Of a DNA stretch of 25,743 bases, positions 20,083 to 25,743 are shown one piece after another. The stretch comes from a virus, in IMG/VR virus record IMGVR_UViG_3300042294_001195, positions 1-25,743 of that record; one strand, 5' to 3'. Position 1 is the first letter of the stretch. The number at the start of each line of letters is the position of its first letter. Made by a program: the position numbers and the translations under genes. The notes beneath the pieces were generated by a model. It was not told the origin of the DNA, did not search any database, and saw only the letters and a list, made by a program, of their open reading frames with translations.

Positions 20083-23000
20083 TTACCACCAGGTAATTCT
20101 AACATATCCAGCACCGCCATCACCACCAAGACCAAATGCTCTTGTTGTTGAAGCATATCCACCTCCACCTCCTCCACCACCTCTGGTGCCGTTGCCTCCG
20201 TTTCCTGCTGCTAATTGTAAAATGCTTGATGCTGATTGAAGTATTCCGCTAGATCCACCGATTAAAAATATATTATTACCGTATACAGATGCAGAGATGG
20301 ATAACCCAGTAGTAAATATAGAGGTTCTTACTGTCCAAATAATGGCATCAGTAGAAGTTGCCAATGTAGGTATACCTGATGACAAATCATTAGTTACCAA
20401 AACATAATTATTAGAAGTATAAGAAATGCTATTAATTGACTGATTTGTAAATCCGGCAGTTCTTAATGTCCATTCAATTTGATTTGTTGATGTGGCAATA
20501 ATTGATGTATTACCGGTAAAATTGAACCCTGCAACAACATATACTCCACCATAAACTAAAGTATTAAATGTTCCACTAGTTGGAACTATTCTTTGAGTCC
20601 AATGAATAGCATCTGTTGAAGTATCTAAACCACCATTACTAATTCTTCCTGCAGTATAATATTCTGTAGTTGCTGTAGAGTATAATAAAGAAGATATAGA
20701 CGAAGCTCCTCCTCCAGTAGTTCTCAAAGTCCATTGAATCCCATTAGTGGAAGTTGCTATGTTTCTCGCAAGAGAATTGGAACGAACATAAGTTGGTTCA
20801 GGTAACGAACCAAATGCTAATGCTTCTATTGGAGTTGTAGAGTTTGGAGAAGTTCTTAAAGTCCAAGAAATTGAATTTGTAGAGGTTGCTAAAATAGCAA
20901 CAGAACTTCCCCCAGAATAAACATAAGGTTCTGTTTGTCCTGATGCATAAAGAAGTCCATAACCTGATGAACCTATAGTTTCAGTTGTTCCTGATGTTCT
21001 ATTCGACCATTGAATTCCATTTGTAGAAGTTGTTAAAACTCCACCACTACCAGCAGCAAAGTAATTAGTTCCATCATACATCAATGTAGAGATTTCTGAT
21101 GTACCAAATCCCGATGTTCTTGTAATCCAGTTATGGACGCCATCATTTATACTTCCACCACCTCCTCCACCACCTCCAATGTTTCCAGTATAAGAACCAG
21201 GAATACCATCATTACCATTTCCACCAGTCTCACTTCCACCATTTGTATAAGAATTTCCATAATAATAAGTTAATCCACTACCACCAATATTACCACCAAT
21301 ATTAAAAGCAAATGCTCCACTACCACCACCAGTCACTTGCCCACTATTTGCTTGCGTTGAGTTGTTAGATGCTCCTGCTGCAGAAAGACCAGCACCACCA
21401 GCAAGACCTGCGGTTGTATAAAGAGGATTGAGTGTTGATGCTGCTGCTGCACCTGCTGCACCTGCTGTTGTGCTATCGGCAGCACCAGTTCCAGCAGCAG
21501 AAGTTAGTGTATAAGTTGCGGTTCCTGTTGGAGTATTTCCAGTCCAAGTAACTGTTGTACTTGCACCACTTGTTCCAGAATTTGTACCAACAACACCACC
21601 AGCAACAAAAATAGAACCAGAAGTAACTGCTTGAATTTGTGATGACTGGAATAATGAAGTTCTCAAAGTCCAAGTAATTGCATCGGTGGAAGATAAAAAT
21701 GCACCAGAAACACCTGCGGCAATATATTTTTCCGTAAATGATGCATTATATGCAAGACCATAAAGTGCCTGTGCTGTTCCTGATGTTCTTAGTGTCCATT
21801 CAATAGCATTAGTAGAAGTATTGATAACACCAGAAGCACCAGAAACTACATAGACACCTCCATAAAGAAGTTGATGAAGTGCCGCTGCTGTTCCTGATGT
21901 TCTTGCAGTCCATTCAATTGCATTAGTGGATGTTTGAAGTACTCCTGCAGCACGGCAGTTTACATAATATTCTGTAGTTGCTGTTGAATACAATAATGCA
22001 TTAATAACATTAGTAGTATTACCTGTGGTTCTTAGTGTCCATTGAATAGCATTAGTTGATGTTGCTATATTGCCAGCAGTTGCATTAGCACGAACATAAG
22101 TTGCTATAGGTAATGAACCAAATGCTAATGCCTGAATTGCTATGGTGCTATTTGGTGAAGTTCTTGCGGTCCAATGTACACTATCTGTTGAAGATGATAG
22201 AGAACCAGAAGCACCAGCATAAACATAATCCTCAGTTTGTCCTGCTGCATAAAGAAGTCCATTACCTCCAGTTGCATATCCAATTTGAGTTGTTCTACCT
22301 GAAGTTCTATAAGTCCAGGTTTCTCCATCACTTGAGGTTATTAAGACACCACCAGCACCAGCAGCAAAGTAATTGGTTCCATCATACATTAAAGTAAAAA
22401 TTGTACTTGCACCAAAACCAGAACCTCTTTGAGTATAAACAATACCATCAGTGCTTGTGCTCATTCCACGATTATTTCTTCCCCCAGCACCACCAGCACC
22501 AATAGTTACAGTCATCGTAGTAGCACTTCCAAGTTCTCCACGACGAATTAACCAGGCATTATAAGCACCAGAACCACCACCAGAACCAGAACCTGGCGAT
22601 GTTATATATCTTCCTGCCGAACCTCCACCACCACCACCGATTGCTTCAATATAAAACTGTTTTGCTGTTGGAGGAATGAAGAAAGTTTGTGCTCCTGATG
22701 TTGTGAATTCTTGAGAACCTTTGTATGTTACTCGGTCTATTGTAGTTGTATCATTTAAAGACTCCCATATTGCTCCAAATCCATTTGATGCTGATAATGT
22801 TCCAGAGGCACCAGCATTTACAAAAATATTATTTCCATATGCAACAGAGTTAATTGCAGATGAACCAAATTGAGAAGTTCTTAAAATCCAAGTGATTGCA
22901 TCGGTAGAATATAAAGATACTCCAGAAGCACCAGAAACAATATACTCATCATACTCATTAACAGCAGAACCACTTAAATTTGAAGTGGTTCCGGAAGTTC

Positions 23001-25671
23001 TTAAAATCCAAGTGATTGTATCTGTAGAAGACCAAAGAAATCCAGAATTTCCTGCTGCAACATAAGAACTTCCCGATACTAAAGTGTTTATTTGTGTCGT
23101 TCCAAATCCAGATGTTCTTAATTCCCAAGTAATTGTATCTGTTGAAACTGCAATTCCATAACTACCATCAAAATTTTGATGATAACCAAGATAATTAGTA
23201 TTATTATTTGCAACTCCAGAAACACTAAATGCTGATGAAATAAATGTTCTTGTGATCCAAGTAATTGAATCTGTTGATGCCAATAATAAAGAATTTGATG
23301 ATGATAAATTTGATGTTTCTAATGATCCAAATGATGAACCATTTATAAAAATACCATTACCAAAACCTAATGATCCAGTACCATTACCAGATGCGAGTGA
23401 AGAAGTTCTTAAAGTCCAAGTAATTGCATCAGTAGATACAACAATTGCCTTACTATAACCCGAAGCGACATAAATTCCATTTCCATAACTAACTCCAGAA
23501 AAACCTACTAATCCAGCAGGGGCTCTAGCAGTTCTTGCAGTCCATTGAATTGCATTTGTTGAAGTATTGATGATAAAATCAGAACTAGTTGAGTTTCCGC
23601 AAACAACATAAATTCCTCTTCCATATATTACTTTAGAAAAAACTCCACTAGTAGAAACACCAGGATTTGTTCTTGTAGTCCAAACTATCCCATCAGTAGA
23701 AGTTTGAGTTCTTTTTGCTCCACCAACCATCACATAAGGAGTTGGACCTAAAGAGGTATATAAGATTGAACTAATTCTTTCATTGCCCTCAGTGTTAACA
23801 AATCCAGCAGTTCTTAAAGACCAATTAATAGTATCTGTAGAAACTGCTAATTCAGCACCGGTATCATTATTTGTTCCAATCAAATAAAGTGGAGATGGTG
23901 ATTGTGCAAATTCTATTGCATTAATACCAGCAGTACTAGCAGTTCCAGTTGTTCTTAAAGTCCATCGAATTCCATCAGTAGAAGATGCTAACATATAAAT
24001 TGCGGAGTCAGCAGATCCACAAATAACGTATGGATAAGTTTGTCCCGAAGCATATAAAATTGCATTTCCTAAACCACTAGATCCAATTGAAGTATTAGAT
24101 CCTGTTGTTCTTAAAGTCCAATGAATTGTATCTGTTGAAATTGATAATCTTCCAAAACCACCGGCAGCAAAGTAATTGGTTCCATCATACATTGTAGCAT
24201 TTATAGAAGTATCAACCACAGAAGTTCTTAAAGTCCAAGAACCCATATTATATCTTTGAATTGATCCTAAAAAATAATATTCATTACTATAAGATAAAGA
24301 ATTTATATTAGAAGCACTAGAAGTTCTTAGTTGCCAAATAATATTATCTGAAGATGCAATAATAGATTCAACTAAACCATCATAGTCTAAATTATAAGAA
24401 ACATAAGTATTATTTCCTGCCGCTAAAAACCTTGATATTTCTATTCCAGATGGTGTGGTTCTTGCAGTCCAAGAAATGGTGTCAGTAGAGGTGTGAATTC
24501 TTGCGCCCAATCCACCACTAGAAAGTAATGAGGGTGTTGCTGTTGTTAAAGTTCCACCGACGCCACCATTAACAAAAATATTATTTCCAAAAGTAACTGC
24601 TTGAATAGTACTAGTACCAAAACCAGAAGTTCTCAATAACCAAGATATTGCATCAGTTGAATATAAAGATACTCCAGATACACCAGAAGCAACATAAGAA
24701 CCAGAAGTATAACCCAATCCATAAAGTGCCGATGCAGTTCCCGATGTTCTTAGAGTCCATTCAATAGCATTAGTAGAAGTATTGATAACACCAGAAGCAC
24801 CAGAAACTACATAGACACCTCCATAAAGAAGTTGATGAAGTGCTGCTGCTGTTCCTGATGTTCTTGCAGTCCAATGAATTGCATTTGTAGAGGTTTGAAG
24901 TACTCCTGCAGCACAACAGTTTATATAATACTCAGTTTGTCCTATTGGACCAGTTGAGTATAATAATGATTGAATAATGTTAGTCGTATCACCTGTAGTT
25001 CTTAGTGTCCATTGAATAGCATTGGTTGATGTTGCAATTTCTCCAGCAGTAGCAGTAGCACGAACATAAGTTGCTGTAGGTAATGAACCAAATGCTAATG
25101 CCTGAATTGCTATTGTAGAGTTTGGTGAAGTTCTTAATGACCAAGCAATAGAATCTGTAGAAGATGCTAAAACACCAGAAGCACCAGCATATACATAAGG
25201 TTCTGTTTGTCCTGAGGCATAGAGTAATCCATTACCACCAGTTGCATATCCAATTTGAGTTGTTCTACCTGAAGTTCTTGATTCCCAATTAATAGAATCT
25301 GTTGAGGTTGTTAATGCACCACCAGCACCAGCAGCAAAGTAATTGGTTCCATCATACATTAAAGTAAAAATTGATGATGAACCAAATCCAGGTACTCTTT
25401 GAGTCCACATTACAGTGTTAGAAGCACCACCAGCAATATATAAATTATTTCCAAATGTTACAGTATTGATTGTATTAGTACCAAAACCAGAAGTTCTCAG
25501 TATCCAATAAGTACCACCACTAAGACCAGCACTTAAAAACTTTCCAGCATTTCCAGTTGTTGAAGGAATATCTTGTCCTATAAAATTATCAACATATTGC
25601 TTACTTGCAGCATCAGTTGCATTACTTACAACACTTACACCAGTAACTTTATTGCTGTCTAATGATGCCAT
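20083..25671 (-). CDS. Giant Asp-box-repeat, glycine-rich tail fibre / adhesin
   Basis: A 1862-residue protein. Residues 1-50 form a T4-like cyanophage fibre attachment start (NATDAASKQYVDNFIGQDIP). Residues about 50-985 hold many copies of an approximately 30-45 residue unit ending S-T-[DN]-x-I-x-W-x-x-RT, resembling BNR/Asp-box blades of beta-propellers. Then follow a glycine-rich part (about 988-1068), a second repeat block (about 1069-1355), an Ala/Gly-rich part (about 1356-1512), a third block (about 1513-1812) and a glycine-rich end with GDGGAGYVRITWW. The three pieces of glycine-rich sequence look like one receptor-binding domain split by repeats. AAGGAG precedes the ATG. Likely host recognition; the repeats may bind glycans. 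Confidence 0.85.
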   Translation of the reverse strand: MASLDSNKVTGVSVVSNATDAASKQYVDNFIGQDIPSTTGNAGKFLSAGLSGGTYWILRTSGFGTNTINTVTFGNNLYIAGGASNTVMWTQRVPGFGSSSIFTLMYDGTNYFAAGAGGALTTSTDSINWESRTSGRTTQIGYATGGNGLLYASGQTEPYVYAGASGVLASSTDSIAWSLRTSPNSTIAIQALAFGSLPTATYVRATATAGEIATSTNAIQWTLRTTGDTTNIIQSLLYSTGPIGQTEYYINCCAAGVLQTSTNAIHWTARTSGTAAALHQLLYGGVYVVSGASGVINTSTNAIEWTLRTSGTASALYGLGYTSGSYVASGVSGVSLYSTDAISWLLRTSGFGTSTIQAVTFGNNIFVNGGVGGTLTTATPSLLSSGGLGARIHTSTDTISWTARTTPSGIEISRFLAAGNNTYVSYNLDYDGLVESIIASSDNIIWQLRTSSASNINSLSYSNEYYFLGSIQRYNMGSWTLRTSVVDTSINATMYDGTNYFAAGGFGRLSISTDTIHWTLRTTGSNTSIGSSGLGNAILYASGQTYPYVICGSADSAIYMLASSTDGIRWTLRTTGTASTAGINAIEFAQSPSPLYLIGTNNDTGAELAVSTDTINWSLRTAGFVNTEGNERISSILYTSLGPTPYVMVGGAKRTQTSTDGIVWTTRTNPGVSTSGVFSKVIYGRGIYVVCGNSTSSDFIINTSTNAIQWTARTARAPAGLVGFSGVSYGNGIYVASGYSKAIVVSTDAITWTLRTSSLASGNGTGSLGFGNGIFINGSSFGSLETSNLSSSNSLLLASTDSITWITRTFISSAFSVSGVANNNTNYLGYHQNFDGSYGIAVSTDTITWELRTSGFGTTQINTLVSGSSYVAAGNSGFLWSSTDTITWILRTSGTTSNLSGSAVNEYDEYIVSGASGVSLYSTDAITWILRTSQFGSSAINSVAYGNNIFVNAGASGTLSASNGFGAIWESLNDTTTIDRVTYKGSQEFTTSGAQTFFIPPTAKQFYIEAIGGGGGGSAGRYITSPGSGSGGGSGAYNAWLIRRGELGSATTMTVTIGAGGAGGRNNRGMSTSTDGIVYTQRGSGFGASTIFTLMYDGTNYFAAGAGGVLITSSDGETWTYRTSGRTTQIGYATGGNGLLYAAGQTEDYVYAGASGSLSSSTDSVHWTARTSPNSTIAIQALAFGSLPIATYVRANATAGNIATSTNAIQWTLRTTGNTTNVINALLYSTATTEYYVNCRAAGVLQTSTNAIEWTARTSGTAAALHQLLYGGVYVVSGASGVINTSTNAIEWTLRTSGTAQALYGLAYNASFTEKYIAAGVSGAFLSSTDAITWTLRTSLFQSSQIQAVTSGSIFVAGGVVGTNSGTSGASTTVTWTGNTPTGTATYTLTSAAGTGAADSTTAGAAGAAAASTLNPLYTTAGLAGGAGLSAAGASNNSTQANSGQVTGGGSGAFAFNIGGNIGGSGLTYYYGNSYTNGGSETGGNGNDGIPGSYTGNIGGGGGGGGSINDGVHNWITRTSGFGTSEISTLMYDGTNYFAAGSGGVLTTSTNGIQWSNRTSGTTETIGSSGYGLLYASGQTEPYVYSGGSSVAILATSTNSISWTLRTSPNSTTPIEALAFGSLPEPTYVRSNSLARNIATSTNGIQWTLRTTGGGASSISSLLYSTATTEYYTAGRISNGGLDTSTDAIHWTQRIVPTSGTFNTLVYGGVYVVAGFNFTGNTSIIATSTNQIEWTLRTAGFTNQSINSISYTSNNYVLVTNDLSSGIPTLATSTDAIIWTVRTSIFTTGLSISASVYGNNIFLIGGSSGILQSASSILQLAAGNGGNGTRGGGGGGGGYASTTRAFGLGGDGGAGYVRITWW
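21794..21882 (-). repeat. 89-bp exact direct repeat inside the fibre gene, copy 1
   Basis: Identical over 89 bp to 24755-24843, about 2.96 kb away in the same orientation and reading frame. It encodes the stretch ALHQLLYGGVYVVSGASGVI and the following STNAIEW. Exact identity over this length shows recent duplication or conversion between repeat blocks. Confidence 0.85.
24755..24843 (-). repeat. 89-bp exact direct repeat inside the fibre gene, copy 2
   Basis: Second copy of the element at 21794-21882. Flanking sequence is also similar but carries scattered, mostly third-position differences. Recombination between the copies would remove about 987 codons in frame. Confidence 0.85.
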
Positions 25672-25693
25672 TTACTTTTAGTCTCCTTAAAGA

Positions 25694-25701
25694 TATTTAT
25701 T
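25694..25701 (-). promoter_or_regulatory. Late-type box AATAAATA before the fibre gene
   Basis: The minus strand reads AATAAATA (7 of 8 to the T4 late consensus), overlapping the upstream fibre stop and 22 nt before the ATG at 25671. The AAGGAG ribosome site lies downstream of it. Confidence 0.45.
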
Positions 25702-25743
25702 ACCACCAAGTAATCTTCACATAACCATCACCACCATTACCAC
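25700..25743 (-). CDS. C-terminal end of an upstream, paralogous glycine-rich fibre gene (partial)
   Basis: The right edge of the window carries 13 codons and a TAA stop (25700-25702), reading GNGGDGYVKITWW. It is nearly the same as the end of the 1862-residue fibre (GDGGAGYVRITWW). The fibre genes therefore lie in tandem with 28 nt between stop and next ATG. Only the tail is visible, so length and domains are not known. Confidence 0.75.
   Translation of the reverse strand, partial: GNGGDGYVKITWW

Noticed and set aside
20083-25671. Fibre repeats as a CRISPR-like or non-coding tandem array
   Set aside because: The repeats keep one long reading frame and vary at third positions, so they are protein repeats.

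Overview
The window looks like part of the genome of a T4-like cyanophage (a myovirus of Synechococcus/Prochlorococcus type). The base composition is AT-rich, genes are packed with 1-8 nt overlaps, and recognisable T4 core genes occur: gp4, gp48, gp53, gp32, gp59, gp33 and a gp26/gp51-type hub chaperone. These sit beside families typical of cyanobacteria and their phages (DUF1825, DUF4278-like, DUF6433-like, ThyX, PhoH, glutaredoxin). All genes are on the minus strand except a four-gene plus-strand block at 3567-5984. No tRNA gene, CRISPR array, integrase or IS element was seen.

Layout. (1) 1-3525, minus strand: tail and baseplate genes. They are a tail-tube-fold baseplate protein, a hub assembly chaperone, a tape-measure-like protein of 568 aa and the start of another structural gene. 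Between the chaperone and the tape-measure-like gene lies a 60-codon reading frame with no usable start. It is joined to the chaperone by a T TTT TTC slippery site placed two codons before the chaperone stop. (2) 3567-5984, plus strand: gp4 head completion, an unknown protein, gp48 and gp53, divergent from block 1 and ended by a hairpin shared with gp32. (3) 6023-10492, minus strand: replication and late-transcription genes gp32, DUF1825, gp59, gp33, an MGME1/RecB-like exonuclease and PhoH, with a free-standing GIY-YIG homing endonuclease between PhoH and the exonuclease. (4) 10492-13990, minus strand: ThyX, glutaredoxin, DUF6433 and many very small genes, four of them under 60 codons and easily missed. 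(5) 14136-25743, minus strand: an adhesin and glycosylation operon. It holds a 1862-residue fibre of Asp-box-like repeats and glycine-rich segments, then five glycosyltransferase genes (two of them fusions) and a small coiled-coil protein. The last 13 codons of a second fibre gene with the same C-terminus enter at the right edge.

Regulation can be read in part. Host-type promoters (TTGACT/TTGACA, 17 bp, TATAAT-like) precede gp32, gp33, the glutaredoxin leader and the ThyX cluster. Late-type boxes (CTAAATA, or NATAAATA as in T4) precede the hub chaperone, the divergent pair at 3.5 kb, DUF6433, the homing endonuclease and the fibre. Several hairpins are combined with promoters. A terminator contains a consensus -35 in its loop. 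The homing-endonuclease leader has a 14-bp stem with a late box in its loop. A roughly 82-nt leader or small RNA lies between a strong promoter and a terminator just upstream of glutaredoxin.

The candidates most worth following are the frameshift fusion in the hub chaperone, the possible small RNA or attenuator before glutaredoxin, the fibre whose glycine-rich domain seems interrupted by repeat modules, and the co-transcribed glycosyltransferases, three of which share an LNY[S/T]N N-terminal tag.
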